A stretch of DNA of 45,747 bases. Origin: Aeribacillus composti. GTDB lineage: Bacteria > Bacillota > Bacilli > Bacillales > Aeribacillaceae. Within the stretch, counting starts at the first letter, position 1. Every line of letters begins with the position of its first letter. A program made the translations under genes and the position numbers. Of the stretch, positions 1-9,823 are shown one piece after another. Where the stretch lies: NCBI RefSeq assembly GCF_007827555.1, contig NZ_VISS01000018.1, positions 36,337 through 82,083 of the forward strand. Direction: 5' to 3'. The notes beneath the pieces are model-generated. The model ran no database searches, was not told the DNA's origin, and saw nothing but the letters and a program-made list of their open reading frames with translations.

Positions 1-387
<387 letters not shown>

Positions 388-3300
388 TTACTCTTTGGCA
401 ACTGCATCTTTTTCTTCTTTATCAACAATTTCCTCTTCGATTGTATCAGTCGTTAAAGAGAGGCCATCTGACTGGGTGGAATTTACCTCATCTTCCAATT
501 CTCTCATTTCGATTTCTTGTTCATCGCTTGAGAGAATTTTAACATCCAGTCCTAAGCTTTGAAGCTCCTTAATTAATACTTTGAAAGATTCAGGAACTCC
601 AGGTTCAGGCACATTTTCGCCTTTTACGATTGCCTCGTATGTTTTTACACGACCGACAACATCGTCTGATTTTACAGTAAGGATTTCTTGCAATGTATAT
701 GCTGCTCCATAGGCTTCTAAAGCCCAAACCTCCATTTCTCCGAACCGCTGTCCACCGAACTGTGCTTTACCGCCGAGCGGTTGCTGTGTAACAAGCGAGT
801 ATGGACCTGTGGAACGAGCATGCAGTTTATCGTCAACCATGTGCGCCAGTTTGATCATATACATGATTCCGACAGACACGCGATTATCGAAAGGTTCCCC
901 AGTGCGGCCGTCGTAAAGGACCGTTTTCGCATCACGGGCCATCCCAGCTTCTTCAATTGTTGACCATACATCTTCTTCTGTCGCACCATCGAATACCGGA
1001 GTTGCAACATGAATGCCCAGCTTCTTAGCCGCCATTCCTAGGTGCAATTCCAATACTTGCCCGATGTTCATCCGGGAAGGTACTCCTAATGGATTTAACA
1101 TGATGTCAACTGGTGTTCCATCCGGCAAAAACGGCATGTCCTCCTCAGGAAGAATTCGGGAAATAACCCCTTTGTTTCCATGGCGGCCTGCCATTTTATC
1201 CCCTTCAGAGATTTTACGCTTCTGTACAATGTATACACGCACCAGCTGGTTGACACCTGGAGGCAGTTCATCTCCGTCTTCACGGTTAAACACTTTTACA
1301 TCAAGAACAATACCTCCGCCCCCATGCGGAACACGAAGTGATGTATCACGAACCTCACGTGCTTTTTCTCCAAAAATAGCGTGCAATAATCGTTCTTCAG
1401 CAGTCAGTTCTGTAACTCCTTTTGGCGTTACTTTCCCAACAAGCAAGTCGCCGTCTTTAACTTCTGCCCCAATGCGGACAATGCCTCGTTCATCCAAGTT
1501 GCGAAGAGCGTCTTCTCCGACATTTGGAATATCACGAGTGATTTCTTCCGGACCCAATTTTGTATCACGGGATTCAGACTCATATTCTTCAATATGGATG
1601 GAAGTATAGACGTCTTCTTTTACAAGACGCTCGCTCATGATGATGGCATCTTCATAGTTATATCCATCCCATGTCATAAAGGCGACAAGTACATTTCGGC
1701 CTAAAGCAAGCTCTCCCTTTTCCATGGAAGGACCGTCAGCTAAAATTTCGCCTTTCTCGACTTCGTCTCCAACAGATACAATTGGGCGCTGATTGTAGCA
1801 CATTCCTTGGTTGGAACGGACGAATTTCAACAATTTGTACTCGTCGAGATCACCTTTAACCTTTTGACCGTCCACTTCTTCATAACGGCGAACTAAAATT
1901 CTGTTGGCTTCAACTCGTTCGACAACGCCTGCGTGCTTGCAGATGACAGCTGCTCCAGAGTCTCTAGCCGATACATACTCCATTCCGGTACCAACAATAG
2001 GCGCTTCTGGTTGAAGCAAAGGAACAGCTTGGCGCTGCATGTTTGCACCCATTAATGCACGGTTGGAGTCATCGTTTTCCAAGAACGGGATACAAGCTGT
2101 TGCTGCTGATACAACTTGCTTAGGCGAAACGTCCATGTAGTCGACACGGTCTTTTTTCACCACTATGTTTTCCCCGCGGAAACGGGCAACAATATTATCT
2201 TCTAAAAACGTTCCATCCTCTGCTACTGGCACGTTAGCCTGAGCAACAACATAGTTATCTTCTTCGTCAGCTGTCAAATAGTCAATTCGGTCTGTTACCT
2301 TCCCTGTTTCAGGGTCAACTCTTCTATACGGCGTTTCAATAAAACCGAAACGGTTTACTTTTGCATATGTTGATAATGAGTTAATCAATCCGATATTTGG
2401 ACCTTCAGGCGTTTCAATTGGACACATGCGTCCATAATGGGAATAATGGACGTCGCGAACTTCAAAGCCTGCTCGTTCACGTGTGAGTCCGCCAGGTCCC
2501 AATGCAGATAAACGGCGCTTATGCGTCAGTTCTGCAAGAGGATTGGTTTGATCCATGAATTGGGACAATTGGGAGCTACCAAAAAATTCTTTAATGGCCG
2601 CAATTACTGGACGGATGTTGATTAATTGCTGCGGAGTAATCGTATTGGCATCCTGAATGGACATTCTCTCCCTCACAACACGCTCCATCCGTGAAAGTCC
2701 GATTCGAAACTGGTTTTGCAAAAGCTCCCCTACCGAACGAAGACGGCGGTTTCCTAAATGGTCAATATCATCTGTATTTCCTACTCCATATAGCAAATTA
2801 AAGAAGTAGCTGATGGACGCAATAATGTCTGCTGGCGTAATGTTTTTTACACTTTCATCAATGTTTGCGTTGCCAACAACGTTGAGAATTTTTTCTCCAT
2901 CCGGATCGTTTGGAGCATAAATTTTAATAGATTGGTACGTGATGTCTTCATCAACTACTCCACCATCAGGAGTGAATTTTTTAAACCCTATTCCTTTTTC
3001 AAGGTAAGGCAAAATTTTATCCAGCGTTCTTCTATCAATAATAGTTCCTTTTTCAGCAATGATTTCTCCAGTTTCAGGGTCGACTAGAGTTTCTGCTAAT
3101 CGTTGATTAAAGAGTCGGTTTTTGATATGAAGTTTCTTGTTAATTTTATATCTGCCGACACTTGCTAAATCATATCTTTTTGGATCAAAGAAACGGGAGA
3201 TCAATAAGCTTTTTGCATTTTCAACTGTTGGCGGTTCACCAGGACGCAGGCGTTCGTAAATTTCAAGAAGCGCCTTTTCTGGGCTTTCGGTATTGTCTTT

Positions 3301-3966
3301 ATCCAACGTATTTCTTAAATATTCATTTTCTCCGAACACATCGATGATTTCTTGATCAGAGCCAAACCCAAGGGCACGTAAAAGAACCGTAACTGGTAAT
3401 TTGCGAGTGCGATCAATGCGGACATATATAACATCTTTTGCATCTGTTTCGTACTCTAACCAAGCGCCACGGTTTGGAATGACGGTAGCTGTAAAGCCCT
3501 TCTTACCGTTTTTATCAATTTTGTCGCTGTAGTAAACACTAGGTGAACGGACTAATTGGGAAACAATTACTCGTTCTGCACCATTGATCACAAATGTGCC
3601 GGTTTCCGTCATAAGCGGAAAATCGCCCATAAATACATCTTGATCTTTCACTTCGCCTGTTTCTTTATTAATTAGGCGCACTTTTACCCGCAGCGGGGCA
3701 GAATAAGTAACATCGCGTTCTTTTGCTTCTTCAACGGAGTATTTCGGTTCACCTAAGCTGTAGTCAATAAACTCAAGCGAGAGGTTACCAGTGAAATCTT
3801 CGATAGGAGATATGTCTTGAAACATTTCACGAAGACCCTCATCAAGAAACCACTGATACGAAGAGGTTTGGATTTCAATAAGATTAGGTAATTCCAACAC
3901 TTCTTTAATACGCGCATAACTTCTGCGTTGGCGGTGTCGTCCGTACTGAACTAGTTGACTTGTCAA
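388..3966 (-). CDS. rpoB: RNA polymerase beta subunit
   Basis: Beta subunit of RNA polymerase, 1192 aa, close to the 1193 aa of B. subtilis. The rifampicin pocket (roughly residues 460-500) reads [14 protein letters not shown] and [13 protein letters not shown], the susceptible-type sequence at the commonly mutated positions. The conserved tail motifs [20 protein letters not shown] are present. An upstream in-frame GTG at 3975 lies inside the Shine-Dalgarno GAGGGGTGA, so the TTG at 3966 is the better start and matches the B. subtilis TTG start. A 250-bp leader separates it from ybxB and holds a plausible promoter. Confidence 0.98.
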   Translation of the reverse strand: MTSQLVQYGRHRQRRSYARIKEVLELPNLIEIQTSSYQWFLDEGLREMFQDISPIEDFTGNLSLEFIDYSLGEPKYSVEEAKERDVTYSAPLRVKVRLINKETGEVKDQDVFMGDFPLMTETGTFVINGAERVIVSQLVRSPSVYYSDKIDKNGKKGFTATVIPNRGAWLEYETDAKDVIYVRIDRTRKLPVTVLLRALGFGSDQEIIDVFGENEYLRNTLDKDNTESPEKALLEIYERLRPGEPPTVENAKSLLISRFFDPKRYDLASVGRYKINKKLHIKNRLFNQRLAETLVDPETGEIIAEKGTIIDRRTLDKILPYLEKGIGFKKFTPDGGVVDEDITYQSIKIYAPNDPDGEKILNVVGNANIDESVKNITPADIIASISYFFNLLYGVGNTDDIDHLGNRRLRSVGELLQNQFRIGLSRMERVVRERMSIQDANTITPQQLINIRPVIAAIKEFFGSSQLSQFMDQTNPLAELTHKRRLSALGPGGLTRERAGFEVRDVHYSHYGRMCPIETPEGPNIGLINSLSTYAKVNRFGFIETPYRRVDPETGKVTDRIDYLTADEEDNYVVAQANVPVAEDGTFLEDNIVARFRGENIVVKKDRVDYMDVSPKQVVSAATACIPFLENDDSNRALMGANMQRQAVPLLQPEAPIVGTGMEYVSARDSGAAVICKHAGVVERVEANRILVRRYEEVDGQKVKGDLDEYKLLKFVRSNQGMCYNQRPIVSVGDEVEKGEILADGPSMEKGELALGRNVLVAFMTWDGYNYEDAIIMSERLVKEDVYTSIHIEEYESESRDTKLGPEEITRDIPNVGEDALRNLDERGIVRIGAEVKDGDLLVGKVTPKGVTELTAEERLLHAIFGEKAREVRDTSLRVPHGGGGIVLDVKVFNREDGDELPPGVNQLVRVYIVQKRKISEGDKMAGRHGNKGVISRILPEEDMPFLPDGTPVDIMLNPLGVPSRMNIGQVLELHLGMAAKKLGIHVATPVFDGATEEDVWSTIEEAGMARDAKTVLYDGRTGEPFDNRVSVGIMYMIKLAHMVDDKLHARSTGPYSLVTQQPLGGKAQFGGQRFGEMEVWALEAYGAAYTLQEILTVKSDDVVGRVKTYEAIVKGENVPEPGVPESFKVLIKELQSLGLDVKILSSDEQEIEMRELEDEVNSTQSDGLSLTTDTIEEEIVDKEEKDAVAKE

Positions 3967-4019
3967 CTGAGTCACCCCTCAAATCAGCATAATAATATCT
4001 TGTAAATAGCATTCCATGT

Positions 4020-4048
4020 TTTATATAATAAAATAAATACTATTACAA
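4020..4048 (-). promoter_or_regulatory. Putative sigma-A promoter of rpoBC
   Basis: On the minus strand TTGTAA (4043-4048) is followed after 17 bp by TATAAA (4020-4025), in the leader of rpoB. The match is moderate in a very AT-rich stretch. The rest of the 3967-4220 spacer shows no gene. Confidence 0.45.
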
Positions 4049-4220
4049 GTAAAAAGAAAAAGGATTTTCTTTATGAAAAAAGAAAACCACTGCGCAGAAA
4101 TAGTTGATTTTATTATTTTTTCCTTAATGGATTGGTTCTATACATCCAAGAAAAAATTTAGCTACAAATGGAAATTAATATATTGGCATTTTATAATGTT
4201 AACATATCCTGGATTGCAGG

Positions 4221-4823
4221 TCAATCTTTTTTTGCTTTAAAAATATAATAGCCTTTTTTTCTCTCTGCCACTTCTACCGAACGAAACAGAGTCTCCAGCT
4301 TTTGTTTAGCGGAAGGAGCCCCCTGCTTTTTTTGGATAACGATCCAAAGCTCTCCATGGTCTTTTAAATGATCAAAGCTTTTTTCAAATATATGATGGAC
4401 GACTTGTTTTCCAGCCCGAATGGGAGGGTTTGCTAAAATAGCAGCATACCATTTCCCTTCCAGATTTTCAAACAAATTGCTTTGAAACACACGGACATTT
4501 TGAATGTTGTTTATTCGAGCATTCAGTTCCGCAAGTTCGATTGCCCTTTCATTTATATCGATCATATCAATCATTCTATCGGGTTCCGATTTTGCAATTG
4601 ACAATCCGATCGGTCCGTATCCGCAGCCTACATCCAAAATATCTCCTGGAATTTCGGGAGCAGCGAAAGTTTCAATTAATAGCTGCGTTCCAAAATCAAC
4701 CTCCCGTTTTGAAAAAACTCCGCGGTCGGTCATGAACGCAAATGGATGATTTCTCAACGTGCACTCAATTTTTCTCCTATTGCTTTCCACTTCCGGTTTT
4801 TCCGAAAAATAATGTTCGCTCAT
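4221..4823 (-). CDS. ybxB: Class I SAM-dependent methyltransferase, RsmC-like (YbxB)
   Basis: 200-aa protein of the RsmC-like N2-guanine methyltransferase family, very similar to B. subtilis YbxB, which sits at the same place between rplL and rpoB. The SAM-binding motif is LDVGCGYGPIG (about residues 63-73) and the catalytic motif IV is LANPPIR (about 133-139). The C-terminal WIVIQKKQGAPSA is diagnostic. The start at 4823 has AGGGGTG upstream and gives MSEHYFSEKPEV; the longer reading from 4892 overlaps the rplL terminator and is rejected. The RNA substrate is not established from sequence. Confidence 0.92.
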   Translation of the reverse strand: MSEHYFSEKPEVESNRRKIECTLRNHPFAFMTDRGVFSKREVDFGTQLLIETFAAPEIPGDILDVGCGYGPIGLSIAKSEPDRMIDMIDINERAIELAELNARINNIQNVRVFQSNLFENLEGKWYAAILANPPIRAGKQVVHHIFEKSFDHLKDHGELWIVIQKKQGAPSAKQKLETLFRSVEVAERKKGYYIFKAKKD

Positions 4824-4873
4824 TTTCTGCACCCCTTTTTTAGGAGTATTTTCTACGGGCAGAAATTCATACA

Positions 4874-4910
4874 TAAAAGAAAAGCCCGCCAATGAATCAG
4901 CGAGCTTTTC
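4874..4910 (-). terminator. Intrinsic terminator after rplL
   Basis: Minus-strand stem AAAAGCTCGC / GCGGGCTTTT (one G-U pair) with a 10-nt loop, followed by TCTTTT. It lies 18 bp beyond the rplL stop and would end most rplJL transcripts before ybxB and rpoB. Confidence 0.8.
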
Positions 4911-4927
4911 TATTTATTTAACAGCTT

Positions 4928-5293
4928 TTACTTAACTTCAACTTCTGCTCCAACTTCTTCAAGTTTTGCTTTAAGTTCTTCAGCTTCTTCTTTAGATACG
5001 CCTTCTTTTAATGGTTTTGGAGTGTTGTCAACTAATTCTTTTGCTTCTTTTAAGCCAAGGCCAGTGATTTCACGAACAACTTTGATAACTTTAATTTTTT
5101 GTGCACCTGCATTAGCAAGAATAACATCGAATTCAGTTTTTTCTGCAGCAGCTTCACCGCCGCCAGCGCCACCAACCACAGCAACAGGAGCAGCAGCAGT
5201 TACGCCAAATTCTTCTTCGATTGCTTTTACTAAGTCGTTAAGTTCAAGAACAGTCATTTCTTTTATCGCTTCAATAATTTGTTCTTTTGTCAT
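4928..5293 (-). CDS. rplL: 50S ribosomal protein L7/L12
   Basis: 121-aa acidic stalk protein: N-terminal dimerisation helix ([20 protein letters not shown]), Ala/Gly-rich hinge at about residues 33-50, and C-terminal translation-factor-binding domain with [13 protein letters not shown]. The Shine-Dalgarno AAGGAGGA is ideally placed. It is the second gene of the rplJ-rplL pair, 54 bp downstream of rplJ, and forms the L10(L12)4 complex with that product on the large subunit. Confidence 0.98.
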   Translation of the reverse strand: MTKEQIIEAIKEMTVLELNDLVKAIEEEFGVTAAAPVAVVGGAGGGEAAAEKTEFDVILANAGAQKIKVIKVVREITGLGLKEAKELVDNTPKPLKEGVSKEEAEELKAKLEEVGAEVEVK

Positions 5294-5347
5294 TTGTTTT
5301 TCCTCCTTATGTTTTAAATTGCTAATAGTTTAATACGAAAATTTGCT

Positions 5348-5848
5348 TTAAGCGCCTTGCTCTTCTTTTTGATCTGCAACTGCTTTTGTTGCAAGTGCAA
5401 AGTTGCGAATAGGAGCTTGCAGTACAGAAAGCAACATAGAAAGCAAGCCTTCGCGAGATGGAAGGTCAGCAATCGCTTTAATTTCATCAACTGTTGCAAC
5501 ATTGCCTTCGATGACGCCAGCTTTAATCTCAAGCGCTTCATGCTCTTTTGCAAAATCATTCAAAATTTTAGCAGGCGCCACGACATCTTCAGTGCTAAAT
5601 GCGATAGCGTTTGGACCAGTCAGCACTTCTTCTAATCCAGAAATTTCTGCTTGTTCAACAGCACGGCGAGTTAACGTATTTTTGTAAACCTTGAACTCTA
5701 TATTTGCTTCACGAAGTCTTTTGCGCAATTCCGTTACTTCCGCTACATTAAGACCGCGGTAATCTACGATAACAGTAGAGACGCTTTCACGGAATTTGGC
5801 TGCAATTTCTTCAACGATCTGTTTCTTCTTTTCAATTGCGCTGCTCAT
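5348..5848 (-). CDS. rplJ: 50S ribosomal protein L10
   Basis: 166-aa stalk base protein. The N-terminal rRNA-binding domain contains [20 protein letters not shown] and [12 protein letters not shown]; the C-terminal helix (about 135-160) binds L7/L12 dimers. The start has AGGAGGTG upstream. The family autoregulates its own operon through the leader annotated at 5890-6045. Confidence 0.98.
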   Translation of the reverse strand: MSSAIEKKKQIVEEIAAKFRESVSTVIVDYRGLNVAEVTELRKRLREANIEFKVYKNTLTRRAVEQAEISGLEEVLTGPNAIAFSTEDVVAPAKILNDFAKEHEALEIKAGVIEGNVATVDEIKAIADLPSREGLLSMLLSVLQAPIRNFALATKAVADQKEEQGA

Positions 5849-5889
5849 TTGTTTACACCTCCTGCAAATTGAAAATGAACACTTATACC

Positions 5890-6045
5890 GCCGGTGAAAT
5901 GAAATACCTCCATGCCCGCAGACATGGAGGTATCGTACAAATAAGCAAACGTTCCGCTTAATCTATATCATACACCTCGGTAGGATATTAAGCCTTTCGG
6001 CACCTACTGTCTACGGTATAAATGAATTCTATTTAATTACACAAC
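5890..6045 (-). ncRNA. L10 leader (rplJL autoregulatory mRNA leader)
   Basis: The transcript ahead of rplJ carries the L10-leader hallmark AGTAGGTGCCGAAAGGC with AATATCCTACCGA (about 5976-6012). It is followed by a perfect 11-bp hairpin at 5904-5933 (arms ATACCTCCATG / CATGGAGGTAT). In B. subtilis L10(L12)4 binds such a leader and causes transcription attenuation. Here the hairpin is followed by TTCATTT, only a modest U-tract. Confidence 0.85.
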
Positions 6046-6051
6046 ATTTTT

Positions 6052-6080
6052 ATTTTACTAAAATACACCCTGCTTGTCAA
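6052..6080 (-). promoter_or_regulatory. Sigma-A promoter of rplJL
   Basis: Consensus TTGACA at 6075-6080, 17-bp spacer, then TAAAAT at 6052-6057, directly upstream of the L10 leader and 10 bp past the rplA stop. Confidence 0.8.
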
Positions 6081-6089
6081 ACCGGTTTA

Positions 6090-6788
6090 TTATTTCACGA
6101 CAAAGCTGGAAGGATCTACTTTAATTCCAGGGCCCATTGTAGACGTTACAGAAACGTTTTTCATGTAAGTGCCTTTTGCCGCTGCCGGTTTTGCTTTTAA
6201 TAGCGCGTCGTAGATTGTTGTAAAGTTTTCAACTAATTTTTCACTGTCAAAAGAAGTTTTTCCGATTGGAACATGAACGTTCCCAGCTTTATCTACACGG
6301 TATTCAACTTTACCAGCTTTAATTTCTTTGACAGCTTTTTCAACTTCAAATGTTACCGTTCCTGTTTTAGGGTTCGGCATTAAACCTTTAGGACCTAAAA
6401 TACGTCCAAGTTTACCGACTTCACCCATCATATCAGGGGTAGCCACAACAACATCGAAGTCAAACCAGCCTTGTTGAATTTTATTGATGTAGTCGCTGTC
6501 GCCGACATAATCCGCACCAGCAGCTTCCGCTTCTTTTGCTTTTTCCCCTTTAGCGAATACTAATACACGTTGTGTTTTACCTGTACCGTTCGGCAGCACA
6601 ACAGCCCCGCGGATTTGCTGATCGTTTTTACGAGGATCAACGCCAAGGCGGAATGCAACTTCAACTGTCGCATCAAAGTTTGCGATATTCGTTTTCTTTA
6701 CTAATTCAATTGCTTCTTTTACGTCATAAGCTTTTGAACGATCAACAAGCTTTGCAGCTTCTAAATATTTTTTACCTCTTTTTGCCAT
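6090..6788 (-). CDS. rplA: 50S ribosomal protein L1
   Basis: 232-aa L1 stalk protein beginning [19 protein letters not shown], with the conserved [17 protein letters not shown] block (about residues 125-141). The start at 6788 has GGAGG 8 bp upstream; an upstream extension to 6860 runs through an intergenic hairpin and lacks a ribosome site. It is cotranscribed with rplK. Confidence 0.97.
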   Translation of the reverse strand: MAKRGKKYLEAAKLVDRSKAYDVKEAIELVKKTNIANFDATVEVAFRLGVDPRKNDQQIRGAVVLPNGTGKTQRVLVFAKGEKAKEAEAAGADYVGDSDYINKIQQGWFDFDVVVATPDMMGEVGKLGRILGPKGLMPNPKTGTVTFEVEKAVKEIKAGKVEYRVDKAGNVHVPIGKTSFDSEKLVENFTTIYDALLKAKPAAAKGTYMKNVSVTSTMGPGIKVDPSSFVVK

Positions 6789-6837
6789 ATCATTTTCCTC
6801 CTTATGTGGTTTTAGCGGAATAACCTCCCACGAATAA

Positions 6838-6871
6838 AGGTTGCGAACTTGAATAAACAAACTCGCAACCT
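6838..6871 (-). other. Hairpin in the rplK-rplA spacer
   Basis: Perfect 9-bp inverted repeat AGGTTGCGA / TCGCAACCT separated by 16 nt, followed on the minus strand by TTTATTCG. It could be a weak attenuator or an L1-binding structure setting the L11:L1 ratio. The function is inferred from position only. Confidence 0.5.
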
Positions 6872-6891
6872 ACTACACCAATGCATATTGA

Positions 6892-7317
6892 TTAGTCTTC
6901 GATCACAATGCCCATGCTTCGGGCTGTGCCTTCAACCATACGCATTGCTGCTTCAACGCTAGCTGCATTTAAGTCAGGCATTTTCGTTTCGGCAATTTCG
7001 CGAACTTTATCGCGTTTAATTGTTGCCACTTTATTACGATTCGGTTCACCAGAACCTGATTCAATTCCAGCTGCTTTTTTCAAAAGAACGGCAGCAGGCG
7101 GAGTTTTCGTAATAAATGTAAATGAACGGTCTTCAAATACCGTAATTTCAACAGGAATAATTAAGCCAGCTTGATCAGCCGTGCGAGCGTTGAACTCTTT
7201 ACAGAATCCCATGATATTAACCCCAGCTTGACCGAGAGCAGGTCCTACTGGCGGCGCAGGATTAGCTTTACCTGCAGGAATCTGCAATTTCACAATTTTA
7301 ATCACTTTTTTAGCCAC
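6892..7317 (-). CDS. rplK: 50S ribosomal protein L11
   Basis: 141 aa, same length as in B. subtilis. It contains [20 protein letters not shown] at the N-terminus and the rRNA-binding C-terminal domain ending [15 protein letters not shown]. The start is GTG at 7317 with GGAGGTG upstream, giving [12 protein letters not shown]. It is the first gene of the rplK-rplA unit and forms the GTPase-associated centre of the 50S subunit. Confidence 0.97.
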   Translation of the reverse strand: MAKKVIKIVKLQIPAGKANPAPPVGPALGQAGVNIMGFCKEFNARTADQAGLIIPVEITVFEDRSFTFITKTPPAAVLLKKAAGIESGSGEPNRNKVATIKRDKVREIAETKMPDLNAASVEAAMRMVEGTARSMGIVIED

Positions 7318-7451
7318 GAGACACACCTCCTTAAGTCCGTGATGTGGTAATAGGGTAAAACCCTCCCACTCATGCAACATCCTTCTTTATATGAATGAGA
7401 GAAAGATTAATGCATCATTCAGTCTCTTTCAGAGACATATCGACTTAAGAA

Positions 7452-7480
7452 ATATTACCATTTTTAATTAATGATTTCAA
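7452..7480 (-). promoter_or_regulatory. Sigma-A promoter of rplKA
   Basis: TTGAAA (7475-7480), 17-bp spacer, TAATAT (7452-7457) just after nusG. It leaves a leader of about 130 nt before rplK that contains a small TCTCTGAAAGAGA hairpin. Confidence 0.65.
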
Positions 7481-7497
7481 GTTTGTTTTTCTACATT

Positions 7498-8031
7498 TTA
7501 CAATTTGGAAACTTGGGAAAAATCTAGTTCAACTGGTGTTTCACGCCCAAACATATTGACGAGAACTTTGACTTTTTTTCTATCTGTATCGATTTCTTCG
7601 ATAACGCCTGTGAAATTAGCAAACGGGCCGTCATTTACTTTTACCGTTTCTTTTAATTCAAAATCAACTTCCACCCGAGCCTCTTCTATTCCCATGCGTT
7701 TGAAAATTGCCTGTACTTCTTCCGGCAAAAGCGGAGTTGGTTTAGATCCAGACCCTGCAGAGCCGACGAATCCGGTAACTCCGGGAGTGTTGCGAACCAC
7801 ATACCATGAATCATCCGTCATGATGAGCTCTACTAAAACATACCCAGGGAAAACCTTTTTTTTCGTCACTTTTTTCTTTCCGCTTTTCATATCCATTTCT
7901 TCTTCTTCAGGGACGATCACACGAAAAATTTTGTCCTGCATGCCCATTGACTCTACGCGTTTTTCTAAATTCGCTTTTACTTTATTTTCATAGCCGGAAT
8001 ATGTATGCACAACATACCAGTTCTTTTCCAT
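7498..8031 (-). CDS. nusG: Transcription elongation/termination factor NusG
   Basis: 177 aa. The NGN domain starts MEKNWYVVHTYSGYENKVKANLE, has FPGYVLVEL near residue 62, and a C-terminal KOW domain (VNDGPFANFTGVIEEID, about 124-140). It binds RNA polymerase and couples transcription to pausing and translation. A 116-bp leader follows secE, containing a putative promoter and a short terminator-like hairpin. Confidence 0.97.
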   Translation of the reverse strand: MEKNWYVVHTYSGYENKVKANLEKRVESMGMQDKIFRVIVPEEEEMDMKSGKKKVTKKKVFPGYVLVELIMTDDSWYVVRNTPGVTGFVGSAGSGSKPTPLLPEEVQAIFKRMGIEEARVEVDFELKETVKVNDGPFANFTGVIEEIDTDRKKVKVLVNMFGRETPVELDFSQVSKL

Positions 8032-8077
8032 ATCAGAGGACCTTGTCCTTCCCTCCCCATTTCATTTTTAGGCAATG

Positions 8078-8099
8078 AAAAAACCCGTTTACCGGGTTT
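8078..8099 (-). terminator. Intrinsic terminator or attenuator in the nusG leader
   Basis: Minus-strand stem AAACCCG / CGGGTTT with a 5-nt loop, followed by a U-run (TTTTTTC). It lies between secE and nusG, so it either separates the two or attenuates the nusG message. Confidence 0.7.
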
Positions 8100-8124
8100 A
8101 CTGACGGACTTATGAATAATATCT

Positions 8125-8155
8125 ATTATATCATGGATAAAAGGCTTTTATTCAA
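8125..8155 (-). promoter_or_regulatory. Putative extended -10 promoter for nusG
   Basis: TGATATAAT (an extended -10, TATAAT at 8125-8130) with a loose TTGAAT at 8150-8155 and 19-bp spacing, overlapping the end of secE. Predicted start near 8118, about 20 nt before the terminator-like hairpin. Confidence 0.5.
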
Positions 8156-8330
8156 GAATAAGCCTTAATAACTCAGAAATTCCTAAGTCGACAATAGCAA
8201 AAAATATAGCAAAAAAGGCTACCGTTGTAATGACCGTAATCGTATAGCGAACCAATTCCTTTCTTTTCGGCCAGCTGACCTTTTTCATTTCTTTTACGAC
8301 ATCTCGAAAAAATCCAGTCAAGCGCTGCAT
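8148..8330 (-). CDS. secE: Preprotein translocase subunit SecE
   Basis: 60-aa single-pass membrane protein: the conserved cytosolic FFRDVVKEMKKVSWPKRKEL precedes one transmembrane helix (about residues 30-52). It clamps SecY in the SecYEG channel. The start at 8330 has GGAGGT 6 bp upstream; an upstream ATG is not supported. The position between rpmG and nusG is the standard Bacillus order. Confidence 0.95.
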   Translation of the reverse strand: MQRLTGFFRDVVKEMKKVSWPKRKELVRYTITVITTVAFFAIFFAIVDLGISELLRLILE

Positions 8331-8364
8331 TTGTTTACCTCCAGAAATCCAAGAATCGTGCAAT

Positions 8365-8508
8365 TTACTTTGTTTCCCGATGAGTGGTATGAGCTTGGCA
8401 CGTTTTACAAAACTTTTTGATTTCCATCCGTTCTTCGGTCGCCTTTTTCATCGTTGAATAATTTCGGCTGCCGCATTGAGAACAAGCTAGAACTATTTTT
8501 TTACTCAT
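8365..8508 (-). CDS. rpmG: 50S ribosomal protein L33, zinc-binding form
   Basis: 47 aa, [19 protein letters not shown]..., with two CxxC pairs (CSQC and CKTC), the zinc-containing C+ paralogue. Bacilli usually carry a zinc-free paralogue elsewhere. Start at 8508 with a GGTGT ribosome site. Corresponds to rpmGB next to secE in B. subtilis. Confidence 0.92.
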   Translation of the reverse strand: MSKKIVLACSQCGSRNYSTMKKATEERMEIKKFCKTCQAHTTHRETK

Positions 8509-8538
8509 ATTACACCTACCGATACTTACTCTATTAAA

Positions 8539-8567
8539 CAGTAACATAATGGCAATTTTTATGTCAA
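8539..8567 (-). promoter_or_regulatory. Putative promoter of rpmG-secE
   Basis: Perfect TTGACA at 8562-8567 with a weak -10 (TTACTG 17 bp away at 8539-8544) between sigH and rpmG. Confidence 0.4.
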
Positions 8568-8571
8568 TGAG

Positions 8572-9225
8572 TTATGAAGTAAATTCCCTCAGCTCTAAGT
8601 ATCTTTCTAGCTTTCTTTTCACCCGCTGCAAGGCATTGTCAATAGATTTCACATGCCTGTTTAATTCTTCTGAAATTTCTAAATAGGAACGGCCTTCCAA
8701 ATAAAGGGACAACACTTTCCGTTCAAGATCAGATAATATTTCCCCCATTTTCAATTCTATATCATCAAACTTTTCCTGGTTAATGATGAGTTCTTCTGGG
8801 TCCATTACTTTTGCTCCAGATATTACATCCATCAGTGTGCGATCTGACTCTTCATCATAAATGGGTTTATCCAATGAAACATACGAGTTTAGAGGAATAT
8901 GTTTTTGACGGGTAGCAGTTTTAATGGCAGTAATCATTTGGCGGGTAATGCACAACTCAGCAAAAGCCTTAAAGGAGGTAAGCTTGTCCTCTTTAAAGTC
9001 ACGAATCGCTTTATATAATCCAATCATCCCCTCTTGAATTATATCCTCACGATCCGCCCCGATGAGGAAGTAGGATCTTGCCTTGGCCCGCACAAAGTTC
9101 CGGTATTTTGTGATCAAGAAATCCAATGCAGCGCTGTCGCCTTTGTGGACGAGCTCTACAATTTGTTCATCTTCAAGCTTCTGCAATTTTTTTATTTTTT
9201 CCCCCTTGTTGTCTTGAACACTCAT
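8572..9225 (-). CDS. sigH: RNA polymerase sigma factor SigH (Spo0H)
   Basis: 217-aa sigma factor directing early sporulation and competence-type transcription. Region 2 reads LITKYRNFVRAKARSYFLIG, ADREDIIQEGMIGLYKAIRD and FAELCITRQMITAIKTATR; region 4 contains SYLEISEELNRHVKSIDNAL. It is nearly identical in these blocks to B. subtilis SigH. The ATG at 9225 has GGGGTGAT upstream; the GTG at 9234 is part of that site. Confidence 0.96.
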   Translation of the reverse strand: MSVQDNKGEKIKKLQKLEDEQIVELVHKGDSAALDFLITKYRNFVRAKARSYFLIGADREDIIQEGMIGLYKAIRDFKEDKLTSFKAFAELCITRQMITAIKTATRQKHIPLNSYVSLDKPIYDEESDRTLMDVISGAKVMDPEELIINQEKFDDIELKMGEILSDLERKVLSLYLEGRSYLEISEELNRHVKSIDNALQRVKRKLERYLELREFTS

Positions 9226-9262
9226 GCAAATCACCCCGACCGCGCATACAATTATTAGAAAT

Positions 9263-9292
9263 ATTATACTGCAAGATTTCCATAAACGTCAA
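9263..9292 (-). promoter_or_regulatory. Sigma-A promoter of sigH
   Basis: TTGACG (9287-9292), 18-bp spacer, perfect TATAAT (9263-9268), in the 79-bp gap between yacP and sigH. Confidence 0.7.
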
Positions 9293-9304
9293 CTTATGTC
9301 AAAA

Positions 9305-9820
9305 TTACGATAAATCTCCTCTTCTCCATTTTTCGAACCTTTCGGCAACTTCATAAGAAAGGCGAATCTTCGAAGCGGGGCGCTCGCCCTGAATTTGCTG
9401 AATTTTTTTTCGAATGCTTTCTTCAATAGACACCACTTCGTTATATAGCTCGCGCGCCGATTTTCTCAAAGCTCCCTGGGAAAAAATCGTCCATTGTTCT
9501 ATATAGTCGGACGTTGCTACATAAATTTTCGTCTTAATATTTTTTAATGTTTTGGCCAGCTTTTCAATCCGTTCATCAGCGGTTTCATTTTCTCTCGTGA
9601 AAATAATTTCCACGCGATTATCCAAATATTTTTTTTCAATTCCTTTCACTAAATGAGCATCAAAAACGACAATCACCTTCATCCCTGTGTATGCTTGATA
9701 TTCGGCCATCTTGTTGATCAGGATCTTCCTTGCATCCTCCAAATTGTTTTCATCTTTTAATTTTTGCAGATCAGGCCAAGCACCAATAATGTTGTATCCA
9801 TCGACTAATAAAATATCCAT
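9305..9820 (-). CDS. rae1: NYN-domain ribosome-associated mRNA endonuclease Rae1 (YacP)
   Basis: 171 aa, beginning MDILLVDGYNIIGAWPDL with the acidic NYN/PIN-like active-site residues (D6, D14-region, later VVFDAH and VATSDYIEQ). In B. subtilis YacP/Rae1 cleaves mRNAs inside the ribosomal A-site. It lies 3 bp after rlmB in a cluster of rRNA and mRNA processing genes (mrnC, rlmB, rae1). Confidence 0.9.
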   Translation of the reverse strand: MDILLVDGYNIIGAWPDLQKLKDENNLEDARKILINKMAEYQAYTGMKVIVVFDAHLVKGIEKKYLDNRVEIIFTRENETADERIEKLAKTLKNIKTKIYVATSDYIEQWTIFSQGALRKSARELYNEVVSIEESIRKKIQQIQGERPASKIRLSYEVAERFEKWRRGDLS

Positions 9821-9823
9821 TGG

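Noticed and set aside
1013-1609. 198-codon plus-strand reading antisense to rpoB
   Set aside because: Serine/arginine/proline-rich shadow of a highly conserved gene; no ribosome site.
3967-3975. GTG start for rpoB at 3975
   Set aside because: It lies inside the Shine-Dalgarno sequence; the TTG at 3966 has correct spacing and matches B. subtilis.
4824-4892. N-terminal extension of ybxB
   Set aside because: It would run through the rplL terminator and has no ribosome site.
5314-5559. Reading antiparallel in phase to rplJ (81 codons)
   Set aside because: Shadow frame within L10 with no start signal.
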